Of a DNA stretch of 64,000 nucleotides, positions 58,186 through 64,000 are shown piece after piece (the first letter of the stretch is position 1; the number at the start of each line of letters is the position of its first letter). The DNA is from JBEKTY01 sp049515555. GTDB lineage: Bacteria > Planctomycetota > Planctomycetia > Pirellulales > Thermoguttaceae. A program made the position numbers and the translations under genes. The stretch is taken from contig JBEKTY010000013.1 of NCBI GenBank assembly GCA_049515555.1, positions 1 through 64,000 of the forward strand, written 5' to 3'. A model generated the notes under the pieces. The model worked only from the letters and a program-made list of their open reading frames with translations. It did not search any database and was not told the DNA's origin.

Positions 58186-58308
58186 ATGACCGAAAAAGGA
58201 CGACGCATGGTCCGCCAGCCGGCGACCAAGTTTGCCCACCTCCGCAAAAAAATGTTGAAGAATAAGATAGTGAAAGCGGCGGGCAAGAAAAATGTCCGAA
58301 ACCCTTAA
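58186..58308 (+). CDS. 40-residue basic protein upstream of recD2
   Basis: 40 residues, from an ATG that has AAGGAG ten bases upstream. It holds about 16 Lys/Arg: TEKGRRMVRQPATKFAHLRKKMLKNKIVK and further KK. The last five codons overlap the recD2 start by 17 bases in another frame, so its translation could control recD2. No known family was recognised. It may be a DNA- or RNA-binding peptide like ribosomal-associated small proteins. Confidence 0.65.
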   Translation: MTEKGRRMVRQPATKFAHLRKKMLKNKIVKAAGKKNVRNP

Positions 58309-60487
58309 GGGACTGATCGAGCGGGTCACCTATCACAACCCTGAAAACGGCTTTGCCGTGCTCAAGGTGCAGGTCAAGGGCCGGCTGGACCCGGTGACCG
58401 TGGTGGGCAGCACCACCTCGGTCACGGCGGGCGAGCACGTCGAGGCCAGCGGCCGCTGGGTGGTGGATCGGGAGCACGGTCAGCAGTTTCAGGCCGACGA
58501 GCTCACGACCGCCCATCCGGCCTCGGCGGCGGGCATCGAGAAGTACCTGGCCTCCGGGGCCATCCGCGGCATCGGCGCCAAGCTGGCGGCCAAGGTCGTG
58601 GGCATCTACAAGGAGCGGACCCTGCAGATCCTCGACACGGCCCCCGATCTGCTGCGGCACGTCCGGGGCATCGGCCGCGAGCGGCTGAAGATGATCTCGG
58701 AAAGCTGGCAGGAGCAGAAGGAAGTCCGCAAGATCATGCTCTTCCTGGCCGAGCACGGCATCAGCCTCGCGCGGGCAATGCGCATCTACCGCACCTACGG
58801 CCACCAGTCCATCGCCAAGATCAAGGAGAATCCTTATCAACTGGCCGACGACATCCGCGGCATCGGCTTTCGGACCGCCGACGAGCTGGCCGCCAAGCTG
58901 GGGATCGACCGCAACAGTCCATATCGGGCGCAGGCCGCCGTCCGCTACACGCTGCAAGACCTGGCCGGCCACGGCCACTGCGGCTACCCGGAGCCGGGCG
59001 CCGTCGAGCAGACCGGCAAGCTGGTCGAGATCGACCGGCGGATCGTCGAGGAGGCGATTCGTACCGTGGTAAGCGACCGCAGCGTGGTTCGCGAGACCAT
59101 CGAGGGCGAGCCCTGGCTGTACCTGGCCGCCTTGCACCGGGCCGAGGTGGGACTGGCCCAGGCCGTGGCCCGCATCGCCGCCGACCGCCCGCACCCGCTG
59201 CCCCGCATCAACGTCGAGAAGGCCATCGGCTGGGTCGAGGGCCGCTTGGCTATCAGCCTGGCCCCCGGCCAGCAAGAGGCCATCCGCGAGGCCTGCCGGC
59301 GGAAGATGCTGGTCATCACCGGCGGGCCGGGGGTCGGCAAGACCACGCTGGTGCGCAGCATCCTGGAAATCTTCGCCGCCAAGGGCCTGAAATGCGTGCT
59401 GGCCGCGCCCACCGGCCGGGCCGCCAAACGCATGGCCGAGCTCACCGCCCGCACGGCCAAGACCATCCACCGCCTGCTGGAATTCGATCCCGCCAGCGGC
59501 GAGTTCAAGCGGAACCAGCAGAACCCGCTCCACGGCGACCTGTTCGTCCTGGACGAAACGTCGATGGTCGACGTCGTGCTGGGCGAGCAGTTCTTCCGCG
59601 CCGTCCCCTCCCGCGCCGCCGTGATCCTCGTGGGCGACGTGGATCAGCTTCCCTCGGTCGGGCCCGGCACGGTCCTGGCCGACTTGATCGCCTCCGGCAC
59701 GCTGCCGGTGGTCCGGCTGACCGAGATCTTCCGGCAGGCAGCGGCCAGCCAAATCGTCGCCGCCGCCTATGCCATCAACCGGGGCCGGCTGCCGGAGCTG
59801 AAGGCCCCCCAGACCCTGAGCGACTTCTATTTCATCGAGGCCGAGCAGCCCGAGGTCGTCCAGGACCTGATCGTCCGCCTGGTCCGCGAGCGGATCCCCC
59901 GGCGGTTCGGCTTCAATCCCAAGACCGACATCCAGGTCCTCAGCCCCATGAACCGCTCCCCGCTGGGATCGAGGAACCTCAACCAGGTGCTCCAGGCGGC
60001 GCTGAACCCCGCCGTCGGCGAGGCCGAAATCCAACGCTTCGGCTGGACCTTCCGCCTCGGCGACCGTGTGATCCAGACCGAAAACGACTATAATCGCGAT
60101 GTCTTCAACGGCGACTTGGGCCTGGTCGAGAAGATCAACCGCATCGAGCAGGAGATGGTGATCAACTTCGAGGGCCGCCAGGTCGAATACGACTTCGGCG
60201 ACCTGGACGAGCTCGCCTTGGCCTACGCACTGTCGATCCACAAGAGCCAGGGCTCGGAGTTCCCCTGCGTGGTGATCCCCCTGCACACGCAGCACTACAT
60301 GATGCTCCAGCGGAACCTGCTCTACACCGCGGTTACCAGGGGCAAGCGGCTGGTCGTCCTGGTGGGGACCAAGAAGGCCCTGGCCATGGCCGTCCGCCGC
60401 CAGGACACCGCCCGCAGGTACACGGCCCTGCGCGGGAGACTGCAAACTGCGGGTGCCCGGTCCCCTCTCCCTCCGGGAGAGGGCTAG
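58292..60487 (+). CDS. recD2: RecD2-type helicase
   Basis: 731 residues. An N-terminal OB-like domain (LKGLIERVTYHNPENGFAVLKV) and a helix-hairpin-helix region (IRGIGAKLAAKVVG, VRGIGRERLKMISE, DIRGIGFRTADELA) distinguish RecD2 from RecD. Helicase motifs: Walker A GGPGVGKTT at 344-352, LAAPTGRAAKRMAE, motif II VLDETSMVD, motif III LVGDVDQLPSVGPG, and the C-terminal motifs YALSIHKSQGSEFPCVV and LYTAVTRGKRLVVLVG. A 5'-3' DNA helicase acting in repair without RecBC. The last 8 residues (RSPLPPGEG) come from a downstream repeat. Confidence 0.95.
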   Translation: MSETLKGLIERVTYHNPENGFAVLKVQVKGRLDPVTVVGSTTSVTAGEHVEASGRWVVDREHGQQFQADELTTAHPASAAGIEKYLASGAIRGIGAKLAAKVVGIYKERTLQILDTAPDLLRHVRGIGRERLKMISESWQEQKEVRKIMLFLAEHGISLARAMRIYRTYGHQSIAKIKENPYQLADDIRGIGFRTADELAAKLGIDRNSPYRAQAAVRYTLQDLAGHGHCGYPEPGAVEQTGKLVEIDRRIVEEAIRTVVSDRSVVRETIEGEPWLYLAALHRAEVGLAQAVARIAADRPHPLPRINVEKAIGWVEGRLAISLAPGQQEAIREACRRKMLVITGGPGVGKTTLVRSILEIFAAKGLKCVLAAPTGRAAKRMAELTARTAKTIHRLLEFDPASGEFKRNQQNPLHGDLFVLDETSMVDVVLGEQFFRAVPSRAAVILVGDVDQLPSVGPGTVLADLIASGTLPVVRLTEIFRQAAASQIVAAAYAINRGRLPELKAPQTLSDFYFIEAEQPEVVQDLIVRLVRERIPRRFGFNPKTDIQVLSPMNRSPLGSRNLNQVLQAALNPAVGEAEIQRFGWTFRLGDRVIQTENDYNRDVFNGDLGLVEKINRIEQEMVINFEGRQVEYDFGDLDELALAYALSIHKSQGSEFPCVVIPLHTQHYMMLQRNLLYTAVTRGKRLVVLVGTKKALAMAVRRQDTARRYTALRGRLQTAGARSPLPPGEG

Positions 60488-60500
60488 GGTGAGGGGAAAT
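60462..60500. repeat. CCCCTCTCCCTCCGGGAGAGGG repeat
   Basis: cccctctccctccgggagag followed by ggctagggtgagggg, a palindromic word found in intergenic DNA of many bacteria. It contains the recD2 stop codon. A related half is at 61176. Confidence 0.9.
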
Positions 60501-60534
60501 CGGTGAGTTCTCAAGCTGTGAGGTCGCGATACAC

Positions 60535-61323
60535 GTGCTGAGCTTCCTTCTCCAGGCGGTTGCGATCTCGCTATCGGGCGTGATGGCCCCGGGACCCATG
60601 ACGGCCGTGACCCTGGCCGCCGGGGCCCGCTCCCGGCATGCGGGGGCCCTCGTGGCCCTCGGCCACGCCGTCGTCGAGATGCCGCTTATCCTGCTCCTGG
60701 CCGCCGGGATCGGCGAGTTTCTAAAATCGCCGGCGGCCCGGCTGGGCATCGGACTGGCCGGCGGCGCGGTGCTGATCCTCTTTGGCGTGCAACTGCTCGT
60801 GGGCCTCCGCGGCGGCAGCCCCCCGGCCGCCGCGGAGCCCCACCGCCATCCCCTGCTGACGGGCATCGTGCTCACCGGGGCCAACCCCTATTTTCTCGTC
60901 TGGTGGGCCACCGTGGGCCTGGCACTGGCAACCCAAGCCCTTCAGTGGGGCGCCTTGGCGCTGGTCGCCTTCGCAGTGGTCCATTGGCTGTGCGATCTGG
61001 TTTGGCTCGAGATCCTCTCGCTGCTGGGATTCAAGGGCTCGGCGGCCTTCGGCCCACGGGCCCAACGCGCGGTCTCTGCCGCCTGCGCACTGGTCCTGCT
61101 GGGCTTCGGGGCAAAGTTCCTCTACGATGCGGCTGCCGGAGTCTACCGCGACCGGCCAGCCGCAGTGGCTAGGTCCCCTCTCCCGCGTGCCGCTGCGGCA
61201 CGATCGGTAGTTGTAGGGTGGGTCGAGCCAGAGCGAGCCCCGCCAAAATCCGCGGACGCTGTGATAACACTTTCACCACCCATGTCAATCCCGCGTCGCC
61301 GGAATTCTCGGGCGTTCTTCTGA
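60535..61323 (+). CDS. LysE/RhtB-type amino acid exporter
   Basis: 262 residues from a GTG at 60535. Six hydrophobic segments typical of the family, beginning FLLQAVAISLSGVMAPGPMTAVTLAAGARS with the conserved PGP; further on GIVLTGANPYFLVWWATVGLAL. The normal protein ends at about residue 213 (VYRDRPAAVARSPLP). After this the frame goes through repeat DNA (RAAAARSVVVGWVEPERAPPKSA, the gtagggtgggtcgagcc element at 61213-61253) and ends in PRRRNSRAFF, translated from a gene fragment. So 50 residues at the end are not original. Confidence 0.8.
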   Translation: MLSFLLQAVAISLSGVMAPGPMTAVTLAAGARSRHAGALVALGHAVVEMPLILLLAAGIGEFLKSPAARLGIGLAGGAVLILFGVQLLVGLRGGSPPAAAEPHRHPLLTGIVLTGANPYFLVWWATVGLALATQALQWGALALVAFAVVHWLCDLVWLEILSLLGFKGSAAFGPRAQRAVSAACALVLLGFGAKFLYDAAAGVYRDRPAAVARSPLPRAAAARSVVVGWVEPERAPPKSADAVITLSPPMSIPRRRNSRAFF

Positions 61324-61693
61324 CCTGATCCTTGACCGCCGCGCCCTTATTCCGCCTCGGCGGACGGCACACGGAATGTGTGCTGCTGGAAACTCGGCTC
61401 CCAATGCAGGAAAAAGAGGCGCAAACGATTGGGATATGTTCCCTCTGATCGCGCCTGATCGGCCCAGCCGCAAAGCGGTTGAACAACACACGGCAAGCGC
61501 GGCACCGCCCTGGGTTGGCGGTTGGGGGAGGTGGTGAACCCTTCTGAAACGGTCGCGAGCACGCCACCGCAATCACCCTCGTGCGTACACCGGGCCGCTG
61601 GACAAACAGTGGTCAGGTGGCGATAATGCCAGCAATGGGAGAGGGTGGATGGGGCTGTCGCCAGGCCGCCTGCCAAGCGTCGGAGGAATCGCC
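61324..61693. other. 370-base gap with a half repeat
   Basis: Only a single arm of the family A-related repeat (gacggacggcacacggaatgt region, about 61353-61386) is recognised. No gene. Confidence 0.5.
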
Positions 61694-61927
61694 ATGGACT
61701 CGAATCAAGAGAGGAATCGGGCCGCGTTCGAGGCGGCCAAACAGGAGTTGACCAAGCGGTATCCGCCCGGACGTTTTATCGCCTTCGATGACGGCCAGAT
61801 CGTTGCCGACGCGGCCAGTTTCGATGAATTGACAGAGACTTTGTCCGTGATCGGCAAGGACCGCCCTGACGTGTTTGTCGTGCAGGCGGGCACGGACTAT
61901 CCGGACGAGGTCTCCATCCTCTTGTGA
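61694..61927 (+). CDS. Small DUF5678-like protein
   Basis: 77 residues from the ATG at 61694 with CGGAGGAA upstream. An N-terminal helix with AFEAAKQELTKRYPPGRFIAFDDGQIVADAASFDELTE: strand and helix as in DUF5678, ending VFVVQAGTDYPDEVSILL. Such proteins are often encoded just before a small aspartyl-protease-like protein, as here. Confidence 0.7.
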   Translation: MDSNQERNRAAFEAAKQELTKRYPPGRFIAFDDGQIVADAASFDELTETLSVIGKDRPDVFVVQAGTDYPDEVSILL

Positions 61928-61932
61928 CGGCG

Positions 61933-62361
61933 ATGCCGGAAACGTCCTTGGAGCAACGGAACGTTTACCGGGGCGAGCCGGCACGAGCGTGGCTTCGCCT
62001 GGAACTAATATCTGCCAGCGGCCGGGTTCGTGAATTGGAAGTCCTTGCCGACACCGGGAACCCGTGCGCAATTATTGTGGACACGGCAACCATGCAAGCC
62101 CTGCGTTGGCGAGAGTCCATCAGGACGGATTCCAACTTCGGCCCTCTTGAGGGCGGCTGGGTGCGGATCGTGATTCCGGAACTCGGGTTTGACGTCAAGA
62201 CGCTCGGCTATGGCAACGATTCGGTGGTGAAGGTGGTGAAGCGAAGCGATACGGGATTTGGCGGACTGGTCGGCTTGCCATTGCTCCAGATGCTCGAGTA
62301 CGGAGGAGACGACGGGCGGTTCTGGGTCCGGTCGTCTGCCAAGCGACGGCCTGCCACGTGA
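61933..62361 (+). CDS. Retropepsin-like aspartyl protease domain protein
   Basis: 142 residues from the ATG at 61933; a GTG at 61924 overlapping the previous stop is equally possible. The motif LADTGNPCAIIVD is the active Asp-Thr-Gly of retropepsin-like domains, and FGGLVGLPLLQMLEYGGDDGRFWV is the second conserved part (GxxLL). It is a single domain that would act as a dimer. It forms a two-gene unit with the DUF5678-like gene, an arrangement common in cyanobacteria and planctomycetes, to my knowledge. No signal peptide. Confidence 0.75.
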   Translation: MPETSLEQRNVYRGEPARAWLRLELISASGRVRELEVLADTGNPCAIIVDTATMQALRWRESIRTDSNFGPLEGGWVRIVIPELGFDVKTLGYGNDSVVKVVKRSDTGFGGLVGLPLLQMLEYGGDDGRFWVRSSAKRRPAT

Positions 62362-62406
62362 CGGCGCAAGCCACAAGTGGCTGCCCCAGGAGTTGAGGAA
62401 GTCCCG

Positions 62407-62634
62407 GTGCCATCGTATAGCACGCTCATCGCCTATGTCGATCCCCGGTCGCCGGAATTTTCGCGCGTTTTTCAAAGCGATATGACAGGGGTTGGGCTTC
62501 TCTGCGATCGACTCACCCACCGCTTCAAACAAGCCATATCGGTTGACAAGAAAGCTGTCTGCTGGAAGATTAGAGTCAGCCGCGCCGCGAGCGGCGGGTT
62601 GGTGGCCGGGCGGTTTCTTCAAATTCCAATATAG
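62407..62634 (+). CDS. Unrecognised small protein
   Basis: 75 residues from a GTG at 62407 with GAGGAAG upstream. Sequence: YVDPRSPEFSRVFQSDMTGVGLLCDRLT and then a basic part, FKQAISVDKKAVCWKIRVSR. A piece of a related sequence lies at about 61268-61325, in frame with a different product. No family recognised. It may be functional or a truncated gene. Confidence 0.45.
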   Translation: MPSYSTLIAYVDPRSPEFSRVFQSDMTGVGLLCDRLTHRFKQAISVDKKAVCWKIRVSRAASGGLVAGRFLQIPI

Positions 62635-62648
62635 CAGGCGGAGGGTTC

Positions 62649-62812
62649 ATGGCGAAGGTGCATGTCACAGTGTCGGCGGCCGGCGTAGGCGCGGCACAGC
62701 CGGACGAGCCGGAGCGGCTGGCCGAGCGCCTGGCGCAGGTTTTCGCCCGCTTTCAGGGCCGGCGTGAAGAGTTGATCCCGCTGTTGCAAGGGGTGCAGGA
62801 GGAGTGGGCGAA
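62649..62812 (+). pseudogene. NuoE-like N-terminal fragment
   Basis: The frame 62649-62876 starts AKVHVTVSAAG and contains ERLAQVFARFQGRREELIPLLQGVQEE, similar to the N-terminal helix pair of NuoE or HymA-type 2Fe-2S subunits (in those, ...LIPILQ.VQE.. is followed by GYLP). After about 62808 the similarity stops: the remaining WAKAWANVSPLVMMSGRSGKS is the antisense of another gene fragment. The four cysteines of the family are absent, so no Fe-S cluster could form. Confidence 0.5.
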
Positions 62813-62941
62813 GGCTTGGGCCAACGTGTCGCCGCTGGTGATGATGTCGGGCAGGTCGGGGAAATCCACCGCGTAGGCCGGTTCCTGCGACTGATAGGTG
62901 ATCGAAAAAATGTAGCCCCGGTATTCGTGGCCGGTGGTCAT
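62803..62941 (-). pseudogene. HicB-like antitoxin N-terminal fragment
   Basis: From the ATG at 62941: HEYRGYIFSITYQSQEPAYAVDFPDLPDIITSGDTLAQAFAH is the HicB-type degron-like fold, with the typical FPDLP and TSGDT. At about 62803-62815 it meets the nuoE-like fragment and continues antisense to it. The DNA-binding part or C-terminus is missing and no HicA is near. Confidence 0.6.
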
Positions 62942-62982
62942 CGCTGCAATTTCTTCATCGGGTTACAGCCGGTCGGGCCAGG

Positions 62983-64000
62983 TCAACTACGGGGCGGCGG
63001 GTCGGCCGGGATTTTGGCTACGCAGGCTTGCATTTTCTCCAGGCCCGTGCGGGCGACCGTCAGGGCGTCCTGCTTCCAGTAGTCGCGGTTGAACACCTCC
63101 AGCGAGAGCATGCCGCCGAAGCCGATGTGGCGCAGGTCGGCCAGGATCGCGGGCAGCGGGGCAATGCCGTCGCCCGGGTAAACGCGGTCGGCGTCGGTGG
63201 CCGTCGCCCGCGGCGGATGGGCGGGGTAGTCGTTCATGTGGAAGCTGTGCAGGGCGTCGCCGTTGAACAATCGCAGTCCGCCGAAGTCGGAGCCGCCCTT
63301 GTAGATGTGGAAGATGTCCAGGACGGCCGAGCCCTCGCCGAGGCCGGCCTCGACCAGTACCAAGGCCACTTCGCCCATGCGGGAGAGCGTTTTGGCCTGG
63401 CCCCACAACTCGACCTGCGGCACGACTCCGGTGAGGCGTCCCAATTGCACGAGTTGCCGATAGCGCTTTGCGACTTGGAAAAGGTCCTGGGGGGCCTTGA
63501 AGGCGGCGCCGCTGGGCGGGGCGCAGAGGCGTTTGCCGCCGATGGCGGCCACCAGCTCGAAATCGCGTTTCCATTGCTCGAAACCGCCCGGGCCGCGATC
63601 CGCTTCCTCGCTGATCCAGGTGGTGAAGCCGATAACGCTCTGGACGCTCAGCCCCAGGTCGGCGATGCGTTTCCGCAAGTCGCCGAGCGAGCCGCCGTGC
63701 CCGGCGTAATCGGCGATTTCGAACAGCCACGGCTCGATCGCCTGGTAGCCGGCCTGGGCGGCAATCTGGATCTCTTCGACGAGCGGGAGTTTCTGGCCGC
63801 GGATCGTGCCGGTGTTCAGGCTGTAGCGGAAGGGTTGCGGCTGGCGGGGACTGTCCCGATTTTCGTCCGACTGTCCGCCGCGGACAGGCGAAAATGGGAC
63901 TGTCCCCTTCGGCCGGTCGGGGCCGGCATCCGCGGCGGGGATCGTCGGCAGCCCCGCCACGGCGGCGATGCCGGCCGCGGCGCCGGCCCGGCGAATCATT
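62983..64000 (-). CDS. Exported sugar phosphate isomerase/epimerase-like TIM barrel (5' end outside the window or at its edge)
   Basis: 338 residues visible. The N-terminus (IRRAGAAAGIAAVAGLPTIPAADAG) is the hydrophobic end of a Tat- or Sec-type signal that probably begins beyond the window. It is followed by an insertion from a family C repeat (RPKGTVPFSPVRGGQSDENRDS). From FRYSLNTGTIRGQ on it is a xylose-isomerase-like TIM barrel: EIAAQAGYQAIEPW-type start, GFTTW, AVLDIFHIYKGG, LHSFHMNDYPAHP, RVYPGDGIAPLPAILADLRHIGF and SLEVFNRDY with the metal-binding Glu and Asp. Such enzymes in planctomycetes accompany Gfo/Idh dehydrogenases. Confidence 0.8.
   Translation of the reverse strand, partial: MIRRAGAAAGIAAVAGLPTIPAADAGPDRPKGTVPFSPVRGGQSDENRDSPRQPQPFRYSLNTGTIRGQKLPLVEEIQIAAQAGYQAIEPWLFEIADYAGHGGSLGDLRKRIADLGLSVQSVIGFTTWISEEADRGPGGFEQWKRDFELVAAIGGKRLCAPPSGAAFKAPQDLFQVAKRYRQLVQLGRLTGVVPQVELWGQAKTLSRMGEVALVLVEAGLGEGSAVLDIFHIYKGGSDFGGLRLFNGDALHSFHMNDYPAHPPRATATDADRVYPGDGIAPLPAILADLRHIGFGGMLSLEVFNRDYWKQDALTVARTGLEKMQACVAKIPADPPPRS
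63846..63907. repeat. Inverted repeat, family C, copy inside the isomerase gene
   Basis: ggggactgtcccgattttcg at the left and cgaaaatgggactgtcccc at the right, with gtccgccgcggac as the loop. It is in frame with the isomerase, right after the signal peptide. Confidence 0.95.

Overview
The window is GC-rich and looks like a member of the Planctomycetota, probably near Pirellulales. This rests on a combination of families rather than a marker gene: a giant GspK-like pseudopilin with a divergent type II secretion/type IV pilus set, a DUF1080 protein, a Tat-exported Gfo/Idh oxidoreductase, GH51 and GH127 arabinofuranosidases, a BBP7/Lpg1974-like outer-membrane protein and a HEAT-repeat exported protein. 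No rRNA, tRNA or CRISPR array was seen. The intergenic DNA and many coding sequences are invaded by several families of short palindromic or tandem repeats.

Layout. 0.3-4.7 kb: an exported glycoside hydrolase and a ROK-family sugar kinase fused to an Mth938-like domain, both on the minus strand. 5.0-23.9 kb: a plus-strand pilus/secretion operon with GspE/PilB, PilT, a second GspE/PilB, PilC/GspF, four pseudopilins and a 2166-residue GspK-like protein. 24-32.5 kb: exported carbohydrate-related proteins (HEAT protein, Gfo/Idh, DUF1080, GH51) and a broken GH127 gene. 32.5-35.2 kb: a response regulator and a degenerate NtrC-like regulator. 36.6-46.3 kb: a gas vesicle cluster (gvpA, a GvpC-like repeat protein, gvpN, a small basic protein, gvpO, three GvpF/L proteins, gvpG, two GvpA/J-type minor shell proteins, gvpK, a GvpH/Hsp20 protein and a CDC48-type double AAA ATPase). 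46.5-51.7 kb: a zinc-ribbon membrane protein, a GIY-YIG protein and an HEXXH peptidase lying between two copies of the 3' end of a sodium/solute symporter gene, then the symporter and a lipoprotein. 52-61.3 kb: an outer-membrane barrel, a PLP decarboxylase, RraA-like, SMP-30-like, zwf, a 40-residue basic protein, recD2 and a LysE-type exporter. 61.7-64 kb: a small DUF5678/retropepsin-like pair, an unknown small gene, fragments of nuoE-like and hicB-like genes, and an exported sugar isomerase/epimerase cut by the window edge.

How the parts work together. The pilus operon supplies two assembly ATPases, a retraction ATPase, a platform protein and a pseudopilus; the secretin, the assembly-platform cytoplasmic/periplasmic subunits and the prepilin peptidase are not in the window. 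The gas vesicle cluster has the shell protein, the minor nucleating proteins and the ATPases and so could be complete. The carbohydrate genes suggest breakdown of arabinose/rhamnose-rich polysaccharide with oxidation through the pentose phosphate route.

The most unusual feature is that repeat elements sit in frame inside proteins at places where they would be removed or tolerated: in the leader peptides of all four pseudopilins (37 to 103 residues instead of the usual 6-25), behind a signal peptide, between domains of a glycosidase, and in loops and tails of GvpF/L proteins.
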